DNA from: Epithemia pelagica | Taxonomy: Eukaryota > Bacillariophyta > Bacillariophyceae > Surirellales > Surirellaceae | Reading direction: 5' to 3' | DNA length: 64,000 bases | NCBI GenBank assembly: GCA_946965045.2 | Contig: OX337229.1 | Coordinates: forward strand, 5,518,001 to 5,582,000 | In this document: positions 20,004 through 30,700 of the stretch, piece by piece | Layout: every line of letters starts with the position of its first letter | How positions within the stretch are numbered: position 1 is the stretch's first letter | Notes under the pieces: model-generated | The model's input: the letters and a program-made list of their open reading frames with translations, nothing else | What the model was told of the DNA's origin: nothing | Database searches by the model: none | Made by a program: the position numbers and the translations under genes

Positions 20004-20834
20004 CTACCGCCCCTCTTCTTGAGCATCAAACCATTTTCCTAGCGCAATAGCATCCATAGTCACAGCAAAGTAGCATGGACCAGTGATACTTGACAATGCA
20101 AGGGTCGGAAAATCTCGACCAAGCAATGGAGTCAGCAATTGTCCCAGAGCAGAATCCACATTGATTCCTTCAAGTGGCAAATAGTCACCGGCTGCTGGGA
20201 GGTAGTGCCAAAACCCTCCTGCAACAAATGGTAGTTCGGATAACGGGCCTCCTACGGATGCAATCGAAGCTGTCAACAATGCTGCTGCGGTTCCATCCAG
20301 CAAGGCCCATTGACACAGTGCCGCAAGAAGGAGCACCACAATGTGCTGGATGGCAATGTCTTGAAGTGGTACAAACGAATCCATCGCAGTTGGATGAGTC
20401 TCTAGGAATTCGGAAAGTTTGATAATGACGGCCGTCGTCAAGACGGCAGTGATTGCACGAAATTGAAGATTTTGAGGTGCTTTGGGAGACTGGGTCATAG
20501 AGTCTCCGTCTTTTGAAAACGGAGATGACGCCGTGTTGATTACAAATTGACATAGCCTTGGAAAGGCACCGCCAAGGACAACATATGCGATACCAAGTAG
20601 CGGAGGGACTACCCAGCTTGTCGCCAGGAGAGGCCCATGATCGGCTACCGGCAGTTCATTGGAGTGAACCAGTACTTGAGGGAAGGGAATATCAAAGGGA
20701 GCGTAATCATATTGCAATAGACATTGGTTGTGGAGACTATCGACCACTGGTCCAACAGTCAACCCAACGCCAAACAGCTTCCCAACGGTAGACGCTCGCA
20801 ATCCACTTGGTGCTGGAGGATCTAAAAATCTCAT
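20004..20834 (-). CDS. Multi-pass membrane protein, INSIG-like
   Basis: A 276-residue intronless frame from the ATG at 20834. About five or six hydrophobic segments are visible: residues 17-32, 70-95, 125-142, 165-185, 190-210 and 245-262. The block LLATSWVVPPLLGIAYVVLGG resembles the SSAWWVPP...G region of INSIG proteins, and the later FVAGGFWHYLPAAGDYLP and CYFAVTM segments fall where INSIG has its last helices. INSIGs retain SCAP and HMG-CoA reductase in the ER in sterol control. The similarity is by eye and partial; it could be another ER or plastid membrane protein. Its stop faces the thiolase stop 59 bp away. Confidence 0.5.
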   Translation of the reverse strand: MRFLDPPAPSGLRASTVGKLFGVGLTVGPVVDSLHNQCLLQYDYAPFDIPFPQVLVHSNELPVADHGPLLATSWVVPPLLGIAYVVLGGAFPRLCQFVINTASSPFSKDGDSMTQSPKAPQNLQFRAITAVLTTAVIIKLSEFLETHPTAMDSFVPLQDIAIQHIVVLLLAALCQWALLDGTAAALLTASIASVGGPLSELPFVAGGFWHYLPAAGDYLPLEGINVDSALGQLLTPLLGRDFPTLALSSITGPCYFAVTMDAIALGKWFDAQEEGR

Positions 20835-21309
20835 GGTTGTCTGACCAATTCGAGTTCAGGGGCGTTGGTGCATTTTGAACGAAAGATGACGTTTCCCATG
20901 GTGGAACAAGAACAACCCCCATGACGCACGCCGACCTCTCACCGACCGAGACGCGCTCGATTGGTGTGACATGGTTTGCGCAAAAATCCGGAATAGATCA
21001 TGCGTGTCACGCCAGGGATTGAATTCCGCGATCCATGCTGGAACGAAAAGTTGCTCCTCGTAGGAATGCTACTGAGCGGGCCGAGAGAGGGGCTTAGTAA
21101 GAAACGATCGTTCGCTTCTGTTGTGCCCAAAAGGGTTCTGTGACCACACCCCACCTGTCAAAAACGCGGGGACCAATGATATCCGATATACGGCCCAACC
21201 TTACGATTATCGATTGTCTGGAATGTCAAACTCAAACCAGCAAGGAACGGTGGACACCCAAAGCAACTTTGTTTGTCGTCGTTAGCATTATCGTTGCCTT
21301 ACCGACATT
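20835..21309. promoter_or_regulatory. Divergent intergenic region
   Basis: 475 bp between the starts of the INSIG-like gene (minus) and the large repeat-bearing membrane protein (plus). It should hold both promoters. No gene, repeat or named motif is seen. Confidence 0.5.
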
Positions 21310-24300
21310 ATGGTGTGCTTACGGACGAGCCCAGTATTGGTTCAGTCCATGTTTACATTGCGCAATGCTCTTCTAGGCGCTTGTTGGCTGTTATTGGGTC
21401 CACTGGGAAGAATAGAAGCGGGGGATTCCATCAGCATTGGTACTGATTCCGCAGATGATGGCACCGTAGAAGTGAATCAACATGCTCTCTTAAGGCTCAA
21501 TGTTCATATTCAAGTGAATGGGATCGAATATTCCGAAGTTTCCTTCGATGCAGTTGCAAAGCAGCTATCACAGGATATTCAGTGGATTGTCTACATCGAC
21601 GAAGTTTCTCTGCCCTATGCACCACCTCCGCAAGAATCGACAGACATACAAAGTTCCATTTATGATGTTGGAAGCTCCACTTCTACAGTGACGCTGGTTG
21701 AAATCCAAGAGATGCTTTCACTGGAATGGTCGCCATCGCCTGAAACTGGGACGATTCAAGGCTATGCCGATGTTTCCTTCCTTCTTCCACTGTTGGAAGA
21801 AAACCCGGAAGATCCCTCACCGATTCACACCCGTAAACTGTTGGTCGCGCTGTGGGAACGTCATGTCTCTTCTTCAACGACAAAAATCAGGAAAAATCAT
21901 TTGTTGGCCCGTCGTTTGGCGCAGGTTCCGCGGACCAGGATTGCCTTTGAAAGACAGCGCAGCCACCAAGTGACTGCTTCAAAAGATGAAACTTCTTCCA
22001 GGGACCAACTGGTCAAACCATATACAGTCGCTGAATTGGTCGCAACTTCAAGATGTTGCTCATCTGTTCTATCACAGAGCACACCCATGATCAAGATTGA
22101 CGACCATAGTTTTACAATGGATAAACGACTGTTGTGGTGCGCTGTTGCAATCACAACTGGGCTGCTAACGATGCTTGTTTTTGCCATGAAGGTGCGTCAC
22201 TCTCCGGTGCACGCGGAAACTGAAACAAGGCAAGGCGAAGATATGCAAAGACTCAGTTCGACAACGAGTTGCGCACATCTGGATGATGGAAGAGACGCGA
22301 TCACAGCCCAAGATGAAGAAGATGATGATGATGATGATGAAAGCGATTCTGAAAATGAACAGCACGATGATCACATCGGGCATGACCAATCTGAAAACGC
22401 AGAACACGAGGAGGAAAGTGTCGACAACTCTCAAGGAGTCGCCGTCCCGGTGAACCGACAGGTCGACGATGATTGGTGCATTGACGATGAAGACGACGCA
22501 GAGAACAGTGGAACACACGTTGTGGAAAATACGCAAATTCTCCACGCATGGCATCAACGCAGAAACCGGAGTAATTCAGGCTCATCAACAGACGAGGCAC
22601 TGGAATTACCGCCCCCGATGGAACGGCATGTAGTGCGTCCCGTTCCTTCTCGAGGCATCACGTTTGAAGACGAAATTGAACGCTTCAATAGCCTCAACCT
22701 TTCATCTCCATTAGGCTCAAGGACCACAAGGTCGGGTGGAAGCTCAAGCAGACGACAACGTAGTCAGAGAACTCGCTTACATCTTCCGACCTCCTGTGGC
22801 AGCCCTCAACCACTTGTTTGGGACCGCCCTATGCTGTTTAATAGCCCTGTACCCGTCAAACGACGATCTTCAGCAACCCAGATGAATGGTGGCAACTCGC
22901 TACCAATGCTTCCATCAGAGAATACGGTTACCCCACATACTGATGGAGCTAGTCGTCATCCCTTACTCGGTCCTGGTGGTCAAAGATTGGCCTGGAAAGC
23001 TGGAGGGGAAACCCAAGCTATCTTGTTACAGAACTCAGCGAAAACAGCCGAAAAGCAAAGCCCCCAACAACAATCGGCTGAAGTAAACCGGCATTCGATA
23101 GCGCGAAATGAAGAAGCGACATCTTCGTCGAGAAACCATGAGTCGGTTGTATCTCCAAATGAGTCCAAAAGCGGTCATCCGATCGATAGCAAAGACTCAG
23201 CAGTCGCACACACTTCACCAGCAACCACTGAAATCGACATTCTGGAGTTGAGGGAAACCCCGAACCCGAACGACAACTCCCCCAACATTACGCGACTACC
23301 GGTACTTCAGAAAGATTCTGGAGTTGATCCTGAACGGTCACTTGAGAGGGTGCTTGTTGCAGTGTCAAATGAAAAATCTGTATCGAGCGCCAGAGAGGTC
23401 TCAACGGGTTCCAGTTCTCCATCAATTCGCACTTTTCCCCTTTCAACTAAGCCGCTTTCAGAACCATCAACTTCCAATCTCATTGTGCAAGACGACAAGG
23501 GAAGCTCCAGAGGGATATACCCAAACTCTTTGGATGAACAGAACTTGCCTGCATCAGTTTACAAGTGCAGCGGAGGTGGCAGATCAATTGAGTCTGCGGT
23601 GGACAGCGCAAAATTCCTAGACGGGAATGCTTTATCAACAGCGTCGTTGCAGGAGACCAATCACAGGGCTTCTGAAAGAAGTCCTGGCTACGGGAATGCC
23701 CCAACAGAGAATCGAGATGGACTCGCACAGAATGCGACTACTTTGGTCGAATCAACAGAGAACTCGAAAGAGCAAGCAGCCCTTAAGTTGACAGCAGAAC
23801 AACGGGCAGGAGAAGCTGAACATGGTGCTAGCTCTGGCCACAATGAAGATTCTGCTGAGGCTTGTGGATCTGAAGGATGTCCTGGTTCCGGGAATTCCCC
23901 AACAGAGAATCGATATGGACTCTCTCAGAAGGCGACTGCTTTGGTCGAATCCAAAAACAACTCGACAGAGCAAGTAGCCCTTAAGTTGACAGCAGAACAA
24001 CGGGCAGGAGAAGCTGAACACGGTGCTAGCTCTGGCCTCAATGAAGATTCTGCTGAGGCTTGTGGATCTGAAGGATGTCCTGGTTCCGGGAATTCCCCAA
24101 CAGAGAATCGAGATGGACTCTCACAGAAGGCGACTGCTTTGGTCGAATCCAAAAATAACTCGACAGAGCAACCAGACCATGTGTTGACAGCAGAACAACG
24201 GGTATGGGAAGCTGAACACGGTGCTAACTCTGGCCTCAATGAAGATGCTGCTGAGGCTCGTGAATCAGTTTCAAAAGAACAATATAAAGCTTCTAGCACC

Positions 24301-25740
24301 GAAAAGAAAGGCGGAATCACCGAGGCTTCAGGAAGACCAGCAAATGTTGAGGTGAGAAAAGATATGATTCCTCCGATCGAAGCAAGGGGGGCATTGAACC
24401 GAACGCAAGAACAGAGAGTCTCAGCTCAGACAACGACTCCAACGACGGATCTGAAGGGGGAACCCATTGAAGGAAAAGCGAAGACAGAGGAACATGAAAA
24501 AGGCGATCTACATAGTTCTACTGAAAAACCGCCATCATCTCCATTCTCCCTTTTGGATAATCCAGGGGCAGGGCAGACAAGAGTAAAAGTTGAGCCACAA
24601 TCCATGCAGAAAACAAATGGGAGCTATACGGGGGGAAATCACGTCATGGAGGCACTCGAATGTACGGAAGAAAAACAGCCTATTGTGCAGAAAGTTTCTG
24701 TCACCCAAGCGCGACGTGTGAAGAGTGAGAAGAAGAGACCTTTTAGTGTCCTGAGGCTTGAAAGTAATCAGGGAGATGGCAAAAGACTAGATTCCTTGGA
24801 TAAACATCAGAAGGTCACTCCTTTCATTGTTCGTTCACGGGAAACGGATACTGTACCTCGCAGTCCTCGAAAGAGGGCGCGAATTACCCAACCTGGCATT
24901 GATGGTCACAACAAACACGAAAGTATCTCTGAATCAGACACTGCAAACTACAGCGAGAACTCATTCACTTATGTTTCTACACTGTCGCCCGACAGCAGGA
25001 GTTCAAACGATGCGCAAAGTGGTCCTGTATCGTTCAGTCCCGGCGTTGATACGTCCGTTGTAGCCAATAACAGGATCACGAGCGAGATTGTTGATCTCAC
25101 TGAAAGCCCCTCCTCTGACCCCTCGAACAACCAAGGACACCAAGTACTCGCGTCAACGACTGAGGGGCTGAAATCATCTCAGCAGCAACTTCAAGCTACT
25201 TACATGGAGAATTTTTCTCAGATCCAAACCGCTGTTCCAGAGATCGTGCCTTCGATCTCACTTGCAGCTGCCACTGAGAATATAGCAGCACCAGTGTGGC
25301 ACTTTGATGATGCTCAGGCATACGAGAAAAGCCCAAAGCCCGAACGGAAACTGACCACGAAGGTAGCAACAGGAACGGTAGAGAAGAAGTAAGTGAAAAG
25401 CTCTACGTAGTTAATCACAGAGAAACAAATTGTCTGTTTTGTGGTCAATCTCACGATCCCACCTTTCAGGGTATCGAGGAAACGATCCCGAAACTCGAAA
25501 ACACTTTTTGCAGCGAGCACGACAACGACAAAAGATATAAAACACAGAGAGGCATGTAAACCCTATGACCCCGTCGAATCCCGAACTGGTGCAAACGAAA
25601 CCCTGCCAGATGTTGAAGAGACAGACTTAGGTGAACAACCAAGAATGCCTTCGTCAGTTCGAGGCGGCCCCAATGCTTCTAACAGCAAATATGGAATTCG
25701 GAGCTTTTCACGGAGGCGAACACGGATCAATTCAAAATAG
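21310..25740 (+). CDS. Large type I membrane protein with acidic, repeat-bearing tail
   Basis: Two exons, 21310-25388 and 25470-25740, with an 81-bp intron (GTAAGT donor, TTTCAG acceptor); the join VEKK-VSRKRSRNSK keeps frame and gives 1449 residues. A signal peptide is likely (best from an inner Met at residue 14, ...LLGACWLLLGPLGRIEAG). About 250 lumenal residues follow, then one membrane span at about 273-295 (LLWCAVAITTGLLTMLVFAM). The remaining ~1150 residues are disordered, Ser/Asn/Glu-rich, with an acidic run just after the membrane (EEDDDDDDES) and three tandem 66-residue repeats at about 792-989. The C-terminus is basic (KKVSRKRSRNSK, FSRRRTRINSK). No enzyme domain is recognisable. 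The layout suggests a receptor or anchor linking the endomembrane or cell surface to cytosolic partners. Confidence 0.8.
23683..24276 (+). repeat. Three tandem 198-bp coding repeats
   Basis: Units start at 23683, 23881 and 24079, exactly 198 bp (66 codons) apart, each opening with CCTGG then an AACAGAGAATCGA block. The second and third are nearly identical at the start; the third drifts towards its end. They add three copies of a segment with the core LTAEQRAGEAEHGA to the membrane protein. Confidence 0.85.
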
Positions 25741-25873
25741 TTGCTGTCCAGTAGCTTGAAAGGAGCTGGTTCAACTCATGCTTTGGGAAAAGAAAAACTC
25801 GAAGATCGAAGAGGAGATTCAATTTCTGTGTAGGAATTCTGTGGGTGTGCAGGCCACGGCTACAACACGCAGC

Positions 25874-26402
25874 TTAATTGTGTCGTGCAGTAGCTTTATC
25901 TGCATCAAGCTTTGATGTATTTAGCACGTGAATTGCGGTGAAGTTTCCTTTAATGATAGCCTTTAATTCTTCGACTTCAGACTTTAGATTGGCTACATCC
26001 TCCTGTAATCGAAGGTAGTCAACCTTGTTCCGTCGCTCGCTTCTCAATCTTTCATCCGACGTTTTGGGTACCAAACGTTCAATCTCGGCATCAGACCTTC
26101 CTGCTTCTTTGAGCGCGTCAACGGTGGATTTCCTGTAGTCCTACCGGACCCATAAATCAGGATAGAAATTTGAGAACCATTTATGAGGGCCGTGAATGCC
26201 TCTTTTGCACACAGCTCCGAGAATCATGGTACAGAGCGCGCCGATGTCTCTCTGTTTCACTTACAACAAGGAGAATGTTCCGGAGTATAAAGAGAGTTGC
26301 AAGTATCATAATGACTGAAATCCTGCCACCGCGCTGGTTGTTTGCTGCATAAGCATTGGCTTGTCGTCTGGAGGGAGGGGTGGCTCCTCCAAGGGCCGAC
26401 AT
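25874..26402 (-). CDS. Small membrane protein with coiled coil
   Basis: Proposed exons 26402-26233 and 26132-25874 give 142 residues. A membrane span at about 28-47 (ISVIMILATLFILRNILLVV) comes from the first exon. The second gives a charged helix and heptad pattern (LRLQEDVANLKSEVEELK) that should form a coiled coil. The intron boundary used is GTACCA/CTACAG, which is in frame but has a weak donor, so the junction is uncertain. The N-terminus is Ala/Gly/Arg-rich, starting MSALGG. I do not recognise the family; the shape fits a small tail-in or anchored organelle membrane protein. Neighbours give no hint of function. Confidence 0.5.
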
Positions 26403-26749
26403 ATCTTTGTTCTTTGTGTTGACAGCAGAAGTCGATCGTTTACCCTCGCACCTCGCACAGATGGGTCTATGGTCTATGCGCGAGCGAATTTTTCACCGCG
26501 TGAATCATCACACCGAAAGAGAAATTCACATTTCATCATAGCACTACAAGGACAAACAACTATTTCGCCTTTCAACATGGACACTTTAGATCTTCATAAG
26601 AATAGCAATCATATTTAAAAAGGTGACGCTAAAGTGTTTTATCGCCGGTATCACTGACCAACACTGACCATCTCCGAGCTTCGAGGGTCTCAATTGAAGA
26701 CGAAGCCATTCGGTCAGCATGATTACGCATGGCCATAGGCTCTGCATAT
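26403..26749. other. Intergenic stretch with an unassigned open frame
   Basis: The minus frame through about 26886-26629 is open and amphipathic (KLMLRSLLEKLQTSRQ at its start) but lacks its own ATG and overlaps the neighbouring 94-residue gene in another frame. It may be 3' UTR or a lost exon. Confidence 0.4.
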
Positions 26750-27267
26750 TTATCGAAATGAGACTCCATAGCTTTGAATAAAGTTCGGCCGTCCAATATT
26801 TGGTGGGAGATACGAGGTGAAGGATGTGCTGCTTGCCGAGAAGTTTGCAATTTTTCCAGAAGCGAACGTAGCATCAACTTTCGCAACTTTTCCCATCACA
26901 TCGGCTTTCGATCCAACTGAGAAGTATAATGACAGATTGCGGAAAAGTAGAAAATACCAATGCAACCAATAAAGGTCCACAATAAGTCACCCAATGTAGG
27001 TATACGATCATAATTAGTGGCAGTGGAACTTACGAGGGAAAACAGACGATCCCGATTGCGCCGGCTTGAACAGAGAGGCAGACTTGAGAGGCGATTGCGC
27101 CAGTCTATCGTACAACAGGTAAAGGAGAGGAGAAGCGGTGAGAAATTGAACCACAAGCAGCGCCACTGATGCTGCCACTCAATGTCAAGTTTCCCGACCC
27201 GACATGTGGAACCAACTTACCCCGTAAGGACGGTTTTGTTTGAGACAACTTTGGGAATGCTAACCAT
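26750..27267 (-). CDS. Small three-exon gene, 94-residue unknown protein
   Basis: Exons 27267-27221, 27104-27034 and 26916-26750 are joined by two canonical introns of 116 and 117 bp (GTAAGT donors; GATAG and TTCTCAG acceptors). All three junctions keep one frame from an ATG (MVSIPKVVSNKTVL) to a TAA, which is the main support. The product is Ser/Ala/Lys-rich and has no membrane span or motif I know. The basic, Ser-rich start could be an organelle presequence. Retention of the second intron would instead expose a hydrophobic segment (DLLWTFIGCIGIFYFS) in a different frame, so alternative splicing or a different model is possible. Confidence 0.45.
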
Positions 27268-27773
27268 TGCTCTTGAACCTTGAACGCGAACGGGTTATCC
27301 AAACTCGTTGGTCCCCAGAAGAAGACCACAGCAAGACGATTCGTTGTCCGTTTGCTGTTGCTGCGAGTGTGTAGTACGCCCAAGCAGGAGTGAATAGTCG
27401 GTTCGCAGATGTGTCGTGAATAACAGTTTGTACACCAGAATCGAATCACTAATCCTCATGACTCAACCCCGTTGGGGGATAGAATGTGTACAAGGTCGTC
27501 GTACGTGTTTCGTGTGTGTGGCATTTCTTTGTTGGTCACGAATTGCGGGAGCGGGAATGACGAAAGATAGCGCAAGATCGATGTCTTCTGTGAACAGCAT
27601 CTGCTGGGGAGTATCGGACAGACGCGCACAATGCCGGGCCTACAGTAATATTGCGTCGCGCGTTGCCAAAGCTCTCCGCACATATCTCTCAATCACTAAC
27701 ATCGAAGACCGAACAACAACAGACTGCTTCCAACACGCGAAGGTTTTTGGAGAGAGACCCTACTTGATCCACC
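27268..27773. promoter_or_regulatory. Divergent intergenic region upstream of the HECT ligase
   Basis: 506 bp between the small three-exon gene (minus) and the HECT gene (plus). Open frames on both strands here lack motifs and conflict. It should hold both promoters and 5' UTRs. Confidence 0.5.
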
Positions 27774-30700
27774 ATGAGTGATCAAGGAGAGGGTAACGCA
27801 GATTCCTCGACCTCAAGAAGATGGACATGCGAAGCGTGTGGATGTCACACGAACACGGAATCAGATTCGAACTGCACGATTTGTGGAACTAGTAATGCAG
27901 GTGAGTAGTGATTGATTCCTTCCTGTCCTGGAAAACATCGCTGAATTCTTTTTGAGGAATGGTCGTTTCTCTATTGATTTCGTTCCCTCGTTGTCATGTG
28001 AGTGTTTGGTGGAAAGTTGTGCTGTCGCTAGCTCCTGGTTGGATCGATGTGCTTCTTAGCGTTTTTGCCTTTGTCAGCATCCTCCCGGATCCCGCTCTGT
28101 CATATGTGTCATGTCACAGTCGCCGAATATGTAGTATCCAGTGGCTCTTTGATCACAAGAGAAGCATGTTTGCTTTATGCGTTTGAATTGTAACATAAGG
28201 TCACTCTGAGCTTGTTTTTTCCGTCGTGTGTGCATTCGTTCCTGACTTTGTCGCTCCTTTCGTACTACTTGGCACCTCCTTTAGGCCCTTCCGGCCTTCG
28301 TCGTCAAGCTCGGCCTAATTGGTTTCCACGAGCAGTGTTTGGCCGTGGGCGTGGTCTACCCGATGAGTTTGGAGTTGAAGATGAAGCGGACCTTTGGGAA
28401 AGTGTTGTTGACGATGTAGAAATGGCCGGTGCCGACCACGAAGAACGAGCCAGCAACGCGATTGAATCGCTTGCCATGGAAGTATCGGGGATGGCCAGTG
28501 CCGCAAGACGTTCATTAGAGAGTCGACGGCAGGGTATCGAAAGTGGAAGACAGAGATTACTTGATGCGGCTCGCGCCTTTACCCAGCACCCAGCCCGTCC
28601 TCAAGTATCGCCAGACGAACTGTGGAGGGCAGCCATGCAGAATGGAACAACCTATCAGCCGCACTGGATGGCTTCGCAAGTTTCCGGACAAAGTCGATCG
28701 AACATTGGGATTGAATTAGCTCCTGGGCAGACGACGCCACAGCTGGCCTTTGTTCCACCAGGAGCGGGCGAGGGCTATGCCATACGAGCATCCCAGTCTA
28801 TTCCACGCGATAGCCCGTTGTCGAGAGCGAGGGCTCGTAGCTCTGCACCACAAGGGGAAACAGGAGACATAAACCTTAATTCAGAAAACCAAACTAAGAG
28901 AACTTTTGGGTTTCGAGTTGCATTTGATCACCCTGGTTGCGAACCAGGGGGTAACTTGGGTGGGTGTTATTTGGTCGGTGTTACTGTTGCTTCCTTTACC
29001 GCTTTTGGAGAGCAAAATGGCCTTAGTCAATCGGCGTTTTTCTGGGGCATTGAAGACGGTGGGAATAAATACGAGGGTGCTCGCTACGCACAACCCAACC
29101 GAGGAAGTCGCAGACTGTCAGCCAGCTACGCAGCCGAGTTGAACTCCGCGGAAGTCCCCATGAATGATTCGAACTTGTTATTTGGGTCTCGAGAGGTTGT
29201 GTCTGTTGTGTGTGACCTTGATGCGCGATCACTCACTTTCTGGCGAAATGATGTACTTTTGGGGACACTTGTGTCCAATCTGCCGCGTAGTGGGAACTTG
29301 TATCCTGTCGCCGTACCGTTCAATAATGGTGTGGCGGTCGCGATCACCGGTTTGGATGGGGACCCGTTGCCTATTCTGGAAGCATTCTCCTCAGACGCAA
29401 GGCGGGTCATCAAAGAAAAGGAAGAGGCCGTGAAGCGCGATGTGCTTGGGAGACGTAATGTGGTGTTTCAGAATGGTTGTCCGACAAAACGACTCAGGGA
29501 TGTTATATTAGAAATATTCATGATGTACGCTGGAGAAGGTGAAGAGAATCTGACATACGCAAGTGCCGCTCGTCTCTTCTATCGGTCAGGACTGAAACTT
29601 GACTATCTGGACACGATTATTAAAGAACACGGTGAAGGTGCTGTGACGTTTCTAAGGGTGTACGAGATCATTGAGAAGATTCTACAGGAGGACGATGCGG
29701 CTCTTCGCAGGGATTCACCTGATGACGACAATTCAGTACGTCAAGGCGATAAGGTTGAACTGGTTGAAGGCTATGAAAAGTACGAAGATGCGTCGGGAGG
29801 ACCTCTGAAACCAGGAGACAGAGGGACTGTGGTGGAGGTACAGAATGGACCCAATGGTGAAAGGTACGTTGGTTTTTGTAAACAAAGATGCTCGTGTTCA
29901 ATTGACAGTGGTTCTTAGGGTTTGCAAACCACACAGAAGTTCAATTCGTGTTCTTTACAATGGTCGACGGTGGTGGTATCAGCCACACGCAGTTGTCTCA
30001 GAACGCTCAGGCTTGATTGACTCGTCGGGGGTTTGGTTTCTGGCAAAGTTCTTGCGGTCGCATGGCTATGATCATTCAACTCTAGAATCTAGAAACGGGA
30101 AACAGGTTTCAGGGCGACATTCTCATGTTGGTGACGTTGTAGTCCCTCTAGACAGGAGTGGAGTCGACGATTCCAAGCAAGGCCCGTGCATTGGGCGCGT
30201 AGTATCCGAATCTGCCCCTTCCTCGTCCGCTCCAGCTGGAGACAGCAGCTCCGTCTCTGTTGAATTTATAAACCCGACTTTTGGGACTGCCACTGGAGCT
30301 GCCCGAAGTCTTGCGCCAGGATCTTCTGTGCATATGGAACGTCGACGAATCCGTTTGAATAAATTGGCTCATTCGACTTTTTTTCTGGACCAGAGTTCAG
30401 GAGAGGAGCAATCCCGTGGGAAAACTGCGGGGGCCAACAAGAGTGTCAACGCAAGCCAGGACGCTCCCTCGGAGAAGAACAGGGCAGATCTTGTGGGAGT
30501 TGCGCGTTTGGAGGGACCCGCTCTGGAGAACATGATGAAAGAATGCAAGAAAAGTCCTGATTCGTTGGCCGCCATGTTCTCTGCGGGTCTTCCACAGAGT
30601 TTACTGTCAGCGGCAGATGTTGCCCGGCGCCAGATGAACAATCTGGAACCAAGGGAAGACTTACCGGAGCGTATCTCAGCTCTTGGGGCACTAGCCCTGT

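Noticed and set aside
26896-26898. In-frame TGA between two open stretches, considered as a selenocysteine codon
   Set aside because: The surrounding sequence matches no selenoprotein family known to me, and a normal three-exon gene in another frame explains the region better.
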